In this document: in pieces, positions 34,834 to 44,328 of the stretch | How positions within the stretch are numbered: the stretch's first letter is position 1 | How the letters are laid out: each line of letters opens with the position of its first letter | Assembly (NCBI GenBank): GCA_022825505.1 | Contig: JAJDWR010000006.1 | Span: forward strand, 1-64,000 | Direction: 5' to 3' | DNA length: 64,000 nucleotides | Source of the DNA: Gammaproteobacteria bacterium | GTDB taxonomy: Bacteria; Pseudomonadota; Gammaproteobacteria; Steroidobacterales; Rariloculaceae | The notes under the pieces: generated by a model | What the model was told of the DNA's origin: nothing | The model's input: only the letters and a program-made list of their open reading frames with translations | Databases searched by the model: none | Translations under genes and position numbers: made by a program

Positions 34834-35608
34834 GATCGTCCGGCTGCCAGGCCTCGAGGAACTGCTTGAAGTGAGCGCGGCCGGAGTCCCGCAATTTGTC
34901 CTTCAACCGCCGGAGTTCTGCCTCGTAACGAGTCTCGTCCAGCACACGTCGCATCAACTGGAAGCGCAGATAGACGAGATAGGTGTTCAGTACGTCCGTC
35001 TCGCAATAGTCGCGGATCGCCGCCAAGTCTCCCTCCAGGTACTTTGTCCATACCTTGTCGCCGCTCATGCCGAGCTTGCCCGGGAACCCCAGCAGTGTCG
35101 CCGTGTTTTCCAGCGAGGCGCGCGCTCCCGGATGGAAGCCCGACAACACATCCATGAGGTCAGTGTGGCGCCAGTGGAATCGGCTCAGGTAGTTGTTGTA
35201 GCGGAATTCGCGGTCGTTGTCCCCGGTCTCCCAGTAGCGTTCGGCGTTGACGCCGTGCAGCAGCGCCCGGTAGTGCAGCACCGGCAGATCGAACCCCTGT
35301 CCGTTCCAGGACACCAGATCGGGCGAATAGCGTGCCAGCCCGTCGAAGAAGCGTTGCACGATCTCCTTCTCCGGTGCGCTCTCGTCGCCGAGAGTGAAGA
35401 CGTGAAGATCGTCGCGCGACCTCAGCACGACCGAAATCGCGACCACCCGGTGCTGGACAATGGGCAGGAACTCCGTGCCCCGGGACTGCCGCTGCTTGAA
35501 GAACATGATCTTGCCCACGTCTTCGTCGCTCAGGTCCTCCACGCCGTAGAGGCGCCGGCCGAGGTCCGTATCGGGAATGGTTTCGATGTCGAAGACCAGC
35601 GTGTTCAA
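34823..35608 (-). CDS. PolB-like 3'-5' exonuclease
   Basis: A 261-residue DnaQ-fold protein. The TTG at 35608 is chosen because GGAGG lies 7 nt upstream and homology begins at once with NTLVFDIETIPD. The exonuclease motifs are present: DIE in motif I, SWNGQGFDLPVL in motif II and the Y-x3-D of motif III in IRDYCETDVLNTY. It belongs to the uncharacterised group related to the proofreading domain of DNA polymerase II. It lies between acpS and rlmD in one operon with very small gaps. Confidence 0.85.
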   Translation of the reverse strand: MNTLVFDIETIPDTDLGRRLYGVEDLSDEDVGKIMFFKQRQSRGTEFLPIVQHRVVAISVVLRSRDDLHVFTLGDESAPEKEIVQRFFDGLARYSPDLVSWNGQGFDLPVLHYRALLHGVNAERYWETGDNDREFRYNNYLSRFHWRHTDLMDVLSGFHPGARASLENTATLLGFPGKLGMSGDKVWTKYLEGDLAAIRDYCETDVLNTYLVYLRFQLMRRVLDETRYEAELRRLKDKLRDSGRAHFKQFLEAWQPDDHDG

Positions 35609-35610
35609 GG

Positions 35611-35997
35611 TCAAGCCTCCGACTTCATCAACACGGCCACGGCGATGACCAGCCCGGCCTCGTCCGTCAGCGTCAGGTGGCCGTCGCCGATGCCCAGTTT
35701 TTCGCGCATGGCTTCGCCCCTGGGCGAGTAGATGATCTGCGGCTGCCCCCGGTCGTTGGGCACGCTGCCCACGTCCCTCACCCACATCCCGTGGGCAAAG
35801 CCCGTGCCCATGGCCTTGACGATGGCTTCCTTGGCGGCGAATCGCATGGCCAGAAATCTTGCGGGGTTCGCCGTTCGCTCAAGATACTTCCGCTCCGCAT
35901 CCAGGAGCACCCGTGCCGGGAAGCGTTCGCCGAAGCGGTTCCAGACCTTCTCCACCCTGGACTGCTGCACGACATCCATGCCGATGCCGAAGATCAC
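35611..35997 (-). CDS. acpS: Holo-[acyl-carrier-protein] synthase
   Basis: A 128-residue enzyme with the AcpS signatures [15 protein letters not shown] and [14 protein letters not shown], holding the Mg-binding Asp and Glu. It transfers phosphopantetheine from CoA to ACP. Its start overlaps the pdxJ stop by 4 nt. The gene order pdxJ-acpS is conserved in gammaproteobacteria. Confidence 0.95.
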   Translation of the reverse strand: MIFGIGMDVVQQSRVEKVWNRFGERFPARVLLDAERKYLERTANPARFLAMRFAAKEAIVKAMGTGFAHGMWVRDVGSVPNDRGQPQIIYSPRGEAMREKLGIGDGHLTLTDEAGLVIAVAVLMKSEA

Positions 35998-36731
35998 GGC
36001 GCGCGCGCCGCCAGCATGAGGGCCTTCATGTCCGCCACGGCCTTGCCGATACCGTCGAATACGGACCGGGCGACAATCGCGTGGCCGATGTTGAGTTCGA
36101 CAATGGTGTCGATGGCCGCGACAGGCTGGACATTGTGGTAATGCAGGCCATGGCCGGCATGGATCGTCAGACCCAGCCGATTGCCGAATTCCGCCGCATC
36201 CCGGATCCTGTCCAGTTCAATGGCCTGCTGGTTGCGGTCCAATGTATCCGCGTAAGTGCCGGTATGCAGTTCCACCACCGGCGCTCCGCAGGCGGCGCTG
36301 GCCTCAAGCTGCGCCCGTTCCGGGTCGATGAAGAGCGAGGTCCGGATTCCCGCGTCGTCCAATTGCCGGCATGCCCGGGTCACGGCATCCAACTGGCCGG
36401 CGACATCTAGGCCCCCTTCCGTGGTGAGTTCTTCCCGCTTCTCGGGAACCAGGCAGCAATCCGCCGGCAGCGCCTGCAAGGCGATATCCAGCATGGCGTC
36501 GGTGATCGCCATTTCAAGGTTGACGCGGGTCTGCACGGTACGCTGCATGATTTCAAGATCGCGCTCCTGGATATGGCGGCGATCTTCCCGCAGGTGAATG
36601 GTGATGCTGTCGGCGCCGGACCGCTCGGCGGCCAGCGCCGCGGCCACGGGATCCGGATACGGCGTTCCCCGTGCCTGGCGAAGGGTCGCCACGTGATCGA
36701 CGTTGACGCCCAGGGCGATGGGTCGACTCAT
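35994..36731 (-). CDS. pdxJ: Pyridoxine 5'-phosphate synthase
   Basis: A 245-residue TIM barrel. [22 protein letters not shown] and [13 protein letters not shown] are the N-terminal family signatures with the catalytic His; ELHTGTYAD and [11 protein letters not shown] are further active-site loops, and [14 protein letters not shown] is the C-terminal phosphate loop. It condenses 3-amino-2-oxopropyl phosphate with deoxyxylulose phosphate to form vitamin B6. The start overlaps the recO stop by 4 nt. Confidence 0.97.
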   Translation of the reverse strand: MSRPIALGVNVDHVATLRQARGTPYPDPVAAALAAERSGADSITIHLREDRRHIQERDLEIMQRTVQTRVNLEMAITDAMLDIALQALPADCCLVPEKREELTTEGGLDVAGQLDAVTRACRQLDDAGIRTSLFIDPERAQLEASAACGAPVVELHTGTYADTLDRNQQAIELDRIRDAAEFGNRLGLTIHAGHGLHYHNVQPVAAIDTIVELNIGHAIVARSVFDGIGKAVADMKALMLAARAP

Positions 36732-37462
36732 TGGTTCAACTCCCTTGCAATGACATCTTCCAGGATCGCCCGGGTTCGCAGCGGACGTTCACCCAGATAG
36801 ATGTTCAACGACTGTGTCAGCAACCGCTTGGCCGCCCGCAGGCTTCGCGCGTCTTCCAGCCGCTCCTGCCGCAGCGAAATCAGCTCGTTACCACGGTACG
36901 AATCCGCGCCAGCCCCGGTTTCGCTGCAAGGGCTGAAGCCGTGCTCGGGCTGAAACCGGTATTGGCCATCCGGTTCCAGGGGATTGCCGGTGTCCACATC
37001 GTGTTCCAGGTCGATGCCATACCCCAGGGCCTGCAGCAGGCGCAACTCGAAGAGCCGAACCGCACGAGCGGTGGCGGATGCGGTCGCCAGATCCGCCAGG
37101 CAGCGACTATAGCAGGAATAGGCTGCTTCATTGGCATCGCCCCGGGCCAAGAGGCGCATGACCAGTTCGTTGACATAGAAGCCGGCGAACAGGTTGTCGC
37201 CGGCAAGTTCCAGCGCCGGACCGGCAGCCTCCACGCCGGTCAGCCGGCCCAGGTCCGTACGTCGGATCCAGGACAGGCGCAACGGCCAGAACGGCTGCAA
37301 TACGGCACGCCGGCCGGACGAACGCCGCCGGGACCCCTGCGCGACGAGGCCGATCACTCCATGGCGCTCGGTCAGGCACTCGATGAGCTGGCTGGTATTG
37401 AGGTAGGCGCGCTGGTGCAGTACGAATCCGCGCTCAAGCTGTACTCGCTCCCGTTCGGCCAT
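36728..37462 (-). CDS. recO: DNA repair protein RecO
   Basis: A 244-residue protein from the ATG at 37462, which overlaps the era stop by one base (TGATG). The N-terminal OB fold ([33 protein letters not shown]) and the helical C-terminal part ([30 protein letters not shown]) match RecO, which loads RecA with RecR and anneals SSB-coated DNA. The zinc-finger cysteines of some RecO proteins are not obvious here. Confidence 0.93.
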   Translation of the reverse strand: MAERERVQLERGFVLHQRAYLNTSQLIECLTERHGVIGLVAQGSRRRSSGRRAVLQPFWPLRLSWIRRTDLGRLTGVEAAGPALELAGDNLFAGFYVNELVMRLLARGDANEAAYSCYSRCLADLATASATARAVRLFELRLLQALGYGIDLEHDVDTGNPLEPDGQYRFQPEHGFSPCSETGAGADSYRGNELISLRQERLEDARSLRAAKRLLTQSLNIYLGERPLRTRAILEDVIARELNQ

Positions 37463-38400
37463 CAGGCGTCGAATCCGAGACTCTTGAGCTCCCGCTCGCT
37501 GTCGGCCCAATGCTCGCGGACCTTGACCCACAGCTCGAGATGAACGCGCCCGCCAAGCAGCTTGACCAGGTCCTGGCGCGCAGACTGGCCGGCAGCCTTC
37601 AGTACCCGGCCGCCCTTGCCGATGACGATGGACTTGTGATTGGCGCGCTCGACCCAGATGATGGCGTGAACCAGCCACTGCTCATCGCTTTGCCCGAGGT
37701 ATTCAACTTCCACGGTCAAACCGTAGGGAACCTCCTGGTGAAGCGCCGTGAGCAGTTTCTCCCGTATGAATTCGGCAATTCTGAACCGCTCTCCGCGATC
37801 CGTTACCGCGTCTGGAGGAAACAATGCGGGCCCGGGCGGCAAACGCTCGGAAATGACCTCGACCAAGCGATCCAGATTTGTTCCTTTTGTCGCTGAAACA
37901 GGTATATAGGAATAAAACTTAAAGTTTTTAGAAAGGTTCTTCAGCAAGGGCAACAAGGCGCTGCGGGGGTGAACCTTGTCGATCTTGTTCAACACTAACA
38001 CGGTGTTGTCGGCCCTGTCGGCCAGGCGCTCGGCGAGCCGCCGGTCTTCCGCCGTCAATTGGCGGGCATCAATCATCATCAGAACGATGTCGGCGTCTGC
38101 TATGGCCTGGTGAATCGTCCTGGCCATCAATCGCCGTAACGCATGACCCCTGCGCCCTTGTGAAGCGCGCTGCAAGCCCGGTGTGTCCACAAAAATGGTT
38201 TGCCGCGACGGCCGGTTCAGAACGCCGAGAATACGGTGGCGCGTGGTATGCGGCTTGGCGCTGACGATACTGACGCGTTCGCCGATCAGGGCATTCAAGA
38301 GCGTCGACTTGCCGACGTTCGGGCGGCCCACGATGGCCGCGTAGCCGGTTCGAAAGTCGTCGTCCTGCACTACGCCATCCGGTTCTCCCATGTCATTCAC
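37462..38400 (-). CDS. era: GTPase Era
   Basis: A 312-residue protein. G1 is GRPNVGKST, the switch region includes TTRHRILGV, G3 is VDTPGLQ and G4 is LNKIDKV. The C-terminal KH domain has VIGKGGRVLKAAGQSAR, which binds the 3' end of 16S rRNA. Era is needed for assembly of the 30S subunit. The start overlaps the rnc end by 8 nt. Confidence 0.97.
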   Translation of the reverse strand: MNDMGEPDGVVQDDDFRTGYAAIVGRPNVGKSTLLNALIGERVSIVSAKPHTTRHRILGVLNRPSRQTIFVDTPGLQRASQGRRGHALRRLMARTIHQAIADADIVLMMIDARQLTAEDRRLAERLADRADNTVLVLNKIDKVHPRSALLPLLKNLSKNFKFYSYIPVSATKGTNLDRLVEVISERLPPGPALFPPDAVTDRGERFRIAEFIREKLLTALHQEVPYGLTVEVEYLGQSDEQWLVHAIIWVERANHKSIVIGKGGRVLKAAGQSARQDLVKLLGGRVHLELWVKVREHWADSERELKSLGFDA

Positions 38401-39133
38401 CGTTCAGCGCGGCCAGCATGCGCCTGGCCGCCTCCTGCTCCGCGCCACGGCGACTCGATCCCTGCCCGCTGACCTCGAGTTCCCGTTCGGCGACCCGGCA
38501 CACTACGACGAAGCGCGGATCATGTGGCGAACGGGTCCTGGATTCAATGGCGTAGCGGGGCAGATCCAGACCGCGGCTCTGGAGCCACTCCTGGAGCCTG
38601 GACTTCGGGTCCTTGAGACTCGAAGCTTCCGGAAGCGCCTCGATCCGCCTTTCCAACAGTCGAAGTACACACCGTTGCGCGTCGTCGAGGCCGGCGTCCA
38701 GGTAGACCGCCCCCAGCAGCGCTTCCAGTGAGTTCGCCAGCATGTTGGTGCTGGCTCCGCCCCCCCTGGAACGCAACTCCCCCGGCCCGACGATCAGGTG
38801 TTCCGCCACTCCCAGTTCCCGCGCGATCTCTCCCAGCGTTTCGCCATTGACCAACGCCGTGCGGAACCGGCTCAGGTCACCTTCCGGTGAATCGCCATGG
38901 CGGTCGTACAGACGAGCGGCGATTACAAAGTTCAGGACGGCATCGCCGAGGAATTCGAGTCGCTCGTTATGGTCCCTGGCCGCGCTTCGGTGGGTCAGCG
39001 CGCGTTGCAGCAATTCCCGGGACTCGAATCGATAACCCAGGTGCTCGCTGGCCCAATGCCATCGGGCTTCCGCATTGCGAGTGGATTGGGGATTTTGCGT
39101 GGCTACCTGATGCCCATCCCTATGCGGCTCCAC
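38393..39133 (-). CDS. rnc: Ribonuclease III
   Basis: A 246-residue protein. The catalytic signature NERLEFLGDAVLNF and the second acidic cluster in SLEALLGAVYLDAG give the metal site. The C-terminal double-stranded RNA-binding domain (DPKSRLQEWLQSRGL, SSRRGAEQEAARRML) is complete. It processes rRNA and structured mRNAs. The start lies within the last codons of lepB (31-nt overlap), indicating coupled translation. Confidence 0.97.
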   Translation of the reverse strand: MEPHRDGHQVATQNPQSTRNAEARWHWASEHLGYRFESRELLQRALTHRSAARDHNERLEFLGDAVLNFVIAARLYDRHGDSPEGDLSRFRTALVNGETLGEIARELGVAEHLIVGPGELRSRGGGASTNMLANSLEALLGAVYLDAGLDDAQRCVLRLLERRIEALPEASSLKDPKSRLQEWLQSRGLDLPRYAIESRTRSPHDPRFVVVCRVAERELEVSGQGSSRRGAEQEAARRMLAALNGE

Positions 39134-39882
39134 ATCGGTCCCCCGTCGCCCGGCCAGCGCCAGTTCATCCAGATGCGTTCGGCCTTGCCCACCAGCCGGT
39201 ACTCCGGGATGAACCGGACTTCGTTGAATCGGCTGTCCTGGCTGTTGTCGCGATGGTCACCCATCACGAAATAATGCCCTTCGGGTACCTGGTATGTGCC
39301 GCCGCGGCTGAGAATGCCCCGGGTATGGAGCAAGCCGTGCTCGCGGTCGCCGAGCTGCTCGCGCCCCAACTGCAGCGTACGGCTGCCTTCGTATGGCCCG
39401 ACCAGCTCCAGTTCCACGGCCGCTCCGTTGATGGACAACTGCTTGCTGCCCGCATCGTAGGTGACCACGTCGCCCGGCAGGCCCACGACGCGCTTGATGT
39501 AGTTGATCCTGGGGTCCGAGGGGAGCCTGAATACCAGCACGTCGCCCCGCTCCGGCTCACCCACGTCAAGAATCTTCGTGTTCACCACCGGCAACCGCAA
39601 CCCGTAGGCGAACTTGTTGACGAAGATGAAATCGCCCTCCAGCAGCGTCGGCATCATCGAAGCGGATGGAATCCGGAACGGCTCGAACAGGAAGGAACGC
39701 AATACCAGCACGATCAACAGGATGGGAAAGAACGAGCGAGCGTACTCGACAACGACCGGTTCGCCCGCAGGTCCATCCTGCCCCGCCGAACGCACGCGGC
39801 GCGGTTTGAGGATCGCGGCATCGAAGGCCCATATCACCCCCGAAACCGCAGTCGCAATCACCAGAATGAGCGCAAAGTCCAA
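39103..39882 (-). CDS. lepB: Signal peptidase I
   Basis: A 259-residue membrane protease. The TTG at 39882 is chosen as start: AAGGA lies 6 nt upstream and the first membrane helix (FALILVIATAVSGVIWAF) begins at once. A second helix is FFPILLIVLVLRSFLF. The catalytic Ser is in IPSASMMPTL and the Lys in YIKRVVGLPGD; GDHRDNSQDSR is box E. It cleaves signal peptides of exported proteins. lepA, which often precedes it, is not present here. Confidence 0.95.
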   Translation of the reverse strand: MDFALILVIATAVSGVIWAFDAAILKPRRVRSAGQDGPAGEPVVVEYARSFFPILLIVLVLRSFLFEPFRIPSASMMPTLLEGDFIFVNKFAYGLRLPVVNTKILDVGEPERGDVLVFRLPSDPRINYIKRVVGLPGDVVTYDAGSKQLSINGAAVELELVGPYEGSRTLQLGREQLGDREHGLLHTRGILSRGGTYQVPEGHYFVMGDHRDNSQDSRFNEVRFIPEYRLVGKAERIWMNWRWPGDGGPMWSRIGMGIR

Positions 39883-40041
39883 AACTGATCCTTCAAACAA
39901 GCCGGCGCAGGGCGAGTATTGGGCATTTTGTCGGGGGCTGCAATACGCGCGCCTGGCGCTTTCGGGCGGAAACCAGGGCCGACCCGGCCAGCAGCACTTG
40001 GCGGCAGTCCCCCGCCGCACCGAGACCGGCGGTGCGCGCTG

Positions 40042-40440
40042 TCATGGATCGTCGACCTCGACCACTTCCGGCCGGACGCGCCAGCGGCCCTGCAGGCGAC
40101 GGCCGGCCAGCAGGCCGAGCCCAAGACCGGCGGCCGCCCCCAGCAAGGCGCCAGAATCGCCCCCGACACTCAGGACGCCTGCGACAGTGCCGAGCAGCAG
40201 GCCCACCCAGGGCAATCCGTGCACCAGCAGCGTGCCGTGGAAAACATGGCGATTCTGCAGCGAAACCGACACCAGGTCACCCGCTCGGTGACGGCCGGTA
40301 TCGCGAATTCGAAGCGAGGATGGCGGCTTCCAGCCCCACATGCAGGTGCCCTCGCAACCGCTGCAACGAGGCAGGGGCAGGATCGCCAGGTCGATCCAGC
40401 GGCCACGCTCGACCCGCCGGACGCGGGCACGCGCCGTCAT
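40042..40440 (-). CDS. rseC: RseC/MucC-family protein
   Basis: A 132-residue protein from the ATG at 40440. Cys-rich motif CSGCEGTC near residue 25 is followed by two hydrophobic segments (LLVHGLPWVGLLLGTVAGVL and a Gly/Leu-rich one), the normal layout of RseC. It lies downstream of rseB in the sigma-E operon. RseC proteins influence sigma-E activity and in some bacteria the reducing system of SoxR. Confidence 0.85.
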   Translation of the reverse strand: MTARARVRRVERGRWIDLAILPLPRCSGCEGTCMWGWKPPSSLRIRDTGRHRAGDLVSVSLQNRHVFHGTLLVHGLPWVGLLLGTVAGVLSVGGDSGALLGAAAGLGLGLLAGRRLQGRWRVRPEVVEVDDP

Positions 40441-40516
40441 GCACTCCGGTCCGGTAGAAGGCAGGGCATCCTGGCGCATGGGTTCCGGAGCCGTATCGCC
40501 GATAGAGCGGGGCGAA

Positions 40517-41476
40517 TCAGGGACTCGCGAAAGACGTTGCGATGGACTCCACCGTCACCGCCGGCACTTCGCCCACGGCGGTGATCTGACGACCGCTGAA
40601 TTCGAACGAAAAGGCGTTTGCGCTGCCGATCCGGGACAAGCCGCCGGCGACCTCGGTTTCGCTGTCCGGGCTCTCGACAAACACGGAAACCGTCGCAAGA
40701 CCGTCCGAATACACCAGGTGTTCCACCGGATTCTCGGAACCGGCCATACGGGTCAGGGTTGCCACCGAAAGCTGGAACCCATCCGGCAACCGGGTGGCAC
40801 GCCACAGTGGCGCCGCCTCCGCCACCGCATTGTCCGGTGGCGTGATCGTTTCGAACCCCCGGGCGTCGATGGTGGGCTCCAGGGCGGAAGGCGGAATCTC
40901 CCCGCCGATGTCGATCTGGGTGAACGCCATCTGTTCGACGGTGCGCCCCTGCCCGTCCCTGAGCTGGGACTTGAGCGGCATCGCCGTCTCGCTGTCGAGC
41001 CACAGCCGGTACCCGTAGCGGAACTCGTCCCTGGGATGGATGGCCACCACCTGTGCGTCCCTCTCGACCACACGCTCGGTGTGCAGCAATGCGATCTCGT
41101 AGGAGCGCGCCAGATCCTCCGAGTAGCTGGGCAACGACGAAACCAGCGGGCTGACGTCACGGCGGTTCTCGAACAGAACGATCTGCTGGTCCGGAAGGAT
41201 GCAGTAGATCTCGTCCTCGTTGCGAATGATCTCCCTGCCGACGCCATCCATGGAGACGATGCGTTCGCTGATCCGGCCATTGTCGTTCCGGTGGATGATC
41301 TGCAGGGTCTCGACCTCGTCGCCCAACAGGTGCACGAACGTACCCCGGTAGCTCAACTCTTCGACCGCGCCCGTCATGCGGTCGAGCCACTGCTGTGCGT
41401 CCTGGGCCGCCGCCTGGAGCGTGGCGCACCCCACGACCGTCCCGGCCAGAGAACGCAGTGACGACGACCGGTTCAC
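40517..41476 (-). CDS. rseB: Sigma-E regulatory protein RseB/MucB
   Basis: A 319-residue periplasmic protein with a GTG start directly after the rseA stop. A signal peptide (SLAGTVVGCATLQAAAQD) is followed by the LolA-like domain (LSYRGTFVHLLGDEVETLQIIHR) and a smaller C-terminal domain. RseB protects RseA from DegS cleavage and senses mislocalised lipoproteins or LPS. Confidence 0.93.
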   Translation of the reverse strand: MNRSSSLRSLAGTVVGCATLQAAAQDAQQWLDRMTGAVEELSYRGTFVHLLGDEVETLQIIHRNDNGRISERIVSMDGVGREIIRNEDEIYCILPDQQIVLFENRRDVSPLVSSLPSYSEDLARSYEIALLHTERVVERDAQVVAIHPRDEFRYGYRLWLDSETAMPLKSQLRDGQGRTVEQMAFTQIDIGGEIPPSALEPTIDARGFETITPPDNAVAEAAPLWRATRLPDGFQLSVATLTRMAGSENPVEHLVYSDGLATVSVFVESPDSETEVAGGLSRIGSANAFSFEFSGRQITAVGEVPAVTVESIATSFASP

Positions 41477-42109
41477 TTACCTTTCCTGTACGGGCGGAGG
41501 AGCCAGCAACACCGTAGTGCCCTCGTTGCTGATGACATTGGTATGAATCGAGGTGCGCCGTATCCCAGGGGCGTACTGCCCGTGCGTGATGAGGTAGTTC
41601 GTCAGACGAATCGGCGGCGGCGAGAGGGAATCGCCAAGGGTCAGGGGACCGGCCGCTTCGCTGGGCACGACGTAACTGGGCGGGTTGTCCTGCCCGGCGA
41701 CGCCCGTCGGTACGCCCGCAACCTGCGCCTCGGGACCCGCCGGGTCTATCGGGCTGTTGATGACATAGAGTATCGCCAGTGCAGCCACGGCAACGCTTGC
41801 CGCGATCCCGAGCCCGACGGCAGGACGGAAGTACCGTCGCTGAACTGCCGTGGCGTCCCGGGAAGGCTCCAACGGCCGAACGCCGTCCAGTTCTTCCCGC
41901 ACCCGTCGGCGAAGGACATCGGGATCGGAGTTCGGCAGTTCGCCCCTGAGCGCGGCTCCGATGATCGAATAGCGCAGGACCCTGTCGCGGGTTTCGGGAT
42001 CGCGTTCCAGGCGGCGTACGAGAAACGCACATTCCTCCGGCGACAGTTCGTCGTCGGTAAACGCCGAAATCTGGTCCTGAATCTGTTCGCTCATGTCGTC
42101 CCCGGACAT
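41477..42109 (-). CDS. rseA: Anti-sigma-E factor RseA
   Basis: A 210-residue protein. The cytoplasmic N-terminus (ISAFTDDELSPEECAFLVRRLERD) is the sigma-binding domain, one membrane helix occurs around residues 95-117 (GLGIAASVAVAALAILYVI), and the periplasmic part is Pro-rich. It holds sigma-E inactive until regulated proteolysis. M1 or M6 could be the start. Confidence 0.92.
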   Translation of the reverse strand: MSGDDMSEQIQDQISAFTDDELSPEECAFLVRRLERDPETRDRVLRYSIIGAALRGELPNSDPDVLRRRVREELDGVRPLEPSRDATAVQRRYFRPAVGLGIAASVAVAALAILYVINSPIDPAGPEAQVAGVPTGVAGQDNPPSYVVPSEAAGPLTLGDSLSPPPIRLTNYLITHGQYAPGIRRTSIHTNVISNEGTTVLLAPPPVQER

Positions 42110-42124
42110 CCGTGTTTTATCCTA

Positions 42125-42736
42125 CTACAGCAGCGGACCGACGCGCTTGTCGATCGATTCCCTGGCTCTGAAAATACGCGAGCGCACGGTACCCACCGGA
42201 CACTCCATGGTCTGGGCGATCTCCTCATAGGTCATACCCTCGATTTCGCGCAGAATGATGGCGGTTCGCAGATCCTCCGGCAAGTCCGCGATCGCCCGGT
42301 TGACGGTCTGCCGGATTTCCTCCGAAAGGGTCAATCCCTCGGGCGTATCGAGGTCCTTCAGCTTCGCAAAATTCTCGAACTGCTCCGCATTCTCGGGATT
42401 CAGGTCATACTGCAGCGGCCTGCGGCCCGCGGCCACGAGATGATTCTTGGCCGTGTTGATCGTGATGCGGTAGAGCCAGGTGTAGAAGGCGCTGTCTCCG
42501 CGGAAGTTCGGCGCCGCGCGGTAGGCCTTGATGAAGGCCTCCTGCGCCACGTCCATCGCGTCTGCCGGGTCTCTGACGTACCTCATGATCAGCTTGAGTA
42601 TCCTGGCCTGATACTTGATCACCAACACGTCAAAAGCCGAACGATCGCCTTGCTGGACCCTCTTTATGAGTGCCAGATCAGCGGCGCGCTCGCTCACCGG
42701 GCGATCCGTTACCGATGCGTGTCGTTGATTCTTCAT
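42125..42736 (-). CDS. rpoE: RNA polymerase sigma-E factor
   Basis: A 203-residue ECF sigma factor. Region 2 has YVRDPADAMDVAQEAFIKAYR and FRGDSAFYTWLYRI; region 4 has IILREIEGMTYEEIAQTMECPVGTVRSRIFRARE. High similarity to E. coli RpoE/AlgU is evident by eye. It directs the envelope stress response and normally its own operon (rpoE-rseA-rseB-rseC). Confidence 0.97.
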   Translation of the reverse strand: MKNQRHASVTDRPVSERAADLALIKRVQQGDRSAFDVLVIKYQARILKLIMRYVRDPADAMDVAQEAFIKAYRAAPNFRGDSAFYTWLYRITINTAKNHLVAAGRRPLQYDLNPENAEQFENFAKLKDLDTPEGLTLSEEIRQTVNRAIADLPEDLRTAIILREIEGMTYEEIAQTMECPVGTVRSRIFRARESIDKRVGPLL

Positions 42737-42797
42737 AGACTACACGGGACGGTGAAAGTTCGATCTCGTGCGACCTTCGCTGCCGGCCCGGCGCAAT

Positions 42798-43253
42798 TCA
42801 GCGCATTCTAACCCGTATACGGGAACCACCGCATACCGCGGCGCGCACTTCTTCTTCCAGCAAGCGCCAGCTTCGCGCCGGCAACTGGTCGCGGTACAGG
42901 ACCCATTCCAGCGTTCCCCGGGAATCCTCGAGGACAAGCCGGAGCCACCAGCCTCCGCAACGGCTCCGGGCAGTGAGAACGAGATCGTGGCGGTCCAGGC
43001 TCGGCACCGACCAACGTCCGGATGGAACCCTTTCAAGGCCGGGTACGCGAGGCACGCGCCGCCACCGGGCATGCGCGAGCAGCCCGGCCACGAGCAGGCA
43101 CTTCCACCACACTTGGAGCGATGAAACAACGATGGCCAGCGTCGCCAGGCCATGGAGGAACCACCACCACGAACGCAGCAGCCGCGAGGGCTGCGGCCTA
43201 ACGTGCGCGTATTCGCTCGAGGAGTCGGGCCATTGCGGGGTCGGCTGCTTCAT
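42798..43253 (-). CDS. ygfX: YgfX-family inner-membrane protein
   Basis: A 151-residue protein by the ATG at 43253, which overlaps sdhE by 56 nt. The family pattern starts later, at [24 protein letters not shown], followed by two closely spaced membrane segments and a soluble C-terminal part (GRWSVPSL, LVLTARSRCGGWWLRLVL). YgfX is generally encoded next to SdhE. In E. coli it was described as a toxin (CptA) acting on cytoskeletal proteins, an activity not settled. Start uncertain. Confidence 0.7.
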   Translation of the reverse strand: MKQPTPQWPDSSSEYAHVRPQPSRLLRSWWWFLHGLATLAIVVSSLQVWWKCLLVAGLLAHARWRRVPRVPGLERVPSGRWSVPSLDRHDLVLTARSRCGGWWLRLVLEDSRGTLEWVLYRDQLPARSWRLLEEEVRAAVCGGSRIRVRMR

Positions 43254-43536
43254 GCCACCCCATAAGGTAGTCATGAAGGTCGGGGTCCGGAAGCTCCAAA
43301 AGTTGGCTGAATCGCCTCTTATCCGCATCTGACAGGCTTTGGAAGCGCCGGTCGAAGAATCCGACCAGCAGCGTGTCGAGTTCACGAGTACCGCGGCGGC
43401 ATCGCCACCGCAGGCGTGCGTGTTCGCTGCGCTCGCCGTTTTCTGCTGAAGATGGCTCCGGCGCCCCCGACGCCGGCCGCGTGTGGGTGGGGTCGGCGGC
43501 CACGGCGGCTGGCAGCCTAGTGGCGCCGCTCGGCAA
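43198..43536 (-). CDS. sdhE: Succinate dehydrogenase flavinylation factor SdhE
   Basis: The conserved part begins with [21 protein letters not shown], containing the RGxxE motif that contacts SdhA, then [19 protein letters not shown]. The protein promotes covalent attachment of FAD to SdhA. The open frame starts with a TTG at 43536 and would give 112 residues, about 25-30 more than usual; a GTG at 43503 is an alternative. No clear ribosome site decides. It overlaps the 3' end of sdhB by 20 nt in the long form. Confidence 0.8.
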   Translation of the reverse strand: MPSGATRLPAAVAADPTHTRPASGAPEPSSAENGERSEHARLRWRCRRGTRELDTLLVGFFDRRFQSLSDADKRRFSQLLELPDPDLHDYLMGWHEAADPAMARLLERIRAR

Positions 43537-44299
43537 TCAGTTTCTTGATCTGGGCGATCGCCTTGCCGGGGTTGAGATCCTTCGGGCAGGCCTCGGTGCA
43601 ATTGAGGATGGTGTGGCAGCGGTACAGCCTGAATGGATCCTCCAGCGCGTCCAGGCGCTCGCCGGTGTGTTCGTCGCGGCTGTCCACGATCCAGCGCCAG
43701 GCCTGCAGCAGTGCCGCCGGGCCCAGGTACCGGTCGGGATTCCACCAATAGCTGGGGCACGCCGTGGAACAACAGGCGCACAGGATGCACGCGGACGGGA
43801 GGTCTATCTTTTCCTGATCCTCCCTGGACTGGAGCCGTTCCCGGTCCGGCGGCGGCGGCGTCCGGGCCTCCAGCCACGGCTGGATGGAGGCGTACTGGGC
43901 GTAGAAGTTGGTCAGATCCGTCACCAGGTCCTTGACCACCGGCATGTGAGGCAGCGGATAGATCTTCAGCGTGCCCCGAAAATCGTCCACCGCCTTCGTG
44001 CAGGCCAGCGTATTGGTGCCGCCGATATTCATCGAGCAGGACCCGCAGATGCCCTCCCGGCAGGAACGGCGGAACGTGAGGGTCGGGTCGATCTCGTCCT
44101 TGATCTTGATCAGTGCGTCCAGAACCATGGGGCCGCAGGCATCCATGTCGATTTCGTAGGTATCCAGCCTCGGCGGCCCGCTGCCATCGGGATCGTAGCG
44201 GTAGACCTTGAATGTGCGGGGGTTGCCCGCGCCCGTGGCGGCCGGATGGGTCTTGCCGGGCCTGACCCGGGAATTAACTGGTAGCCTGAACTGTGCCAT
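43517..44299 (-). CDS. sdhB: Succinate dehydrogenase iron-sulfur subunit
   Basis: A 260-residue protein. The 2Fe-2S cysteines are in [14 protein letters not shown], and the 4Fe-4S and 3Fe-4S cysteines in [17 protein letters not shown] and [21 protein letters not shown]. It passes electrons from SdhA to ubiquinone. The N-terminus is about 20 residues longer than in E. coli. Confidence 0.97.
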   Translation of the reverse strand: MAQFRLPVNSRVRPGKTHPAATGAGNPRTFKVYRYDPDGSGPPRLDTYEIDMDACGPMVLDALIKIKDEIDPTLTFRRSCREGICGSCSMNIGGTNTLACTKAVDDFRGTLKIYPLPHMPVVKDLVTDLTNFYAQYASIQPWLEARTPPPPDRERLQSREDQEKIDLPSACILCACCSTACPSYWWNPDRYLGPAALLQAWRWIVDSRDEHTGERLDALEDPFRLYRCHTILNCTEACPKDLNPGKAIAQIKKLIAERRH

Positions 44300-44328
44300 T
44301 GCGGGCTAACCCCTCGTTCTGGAAGTGT

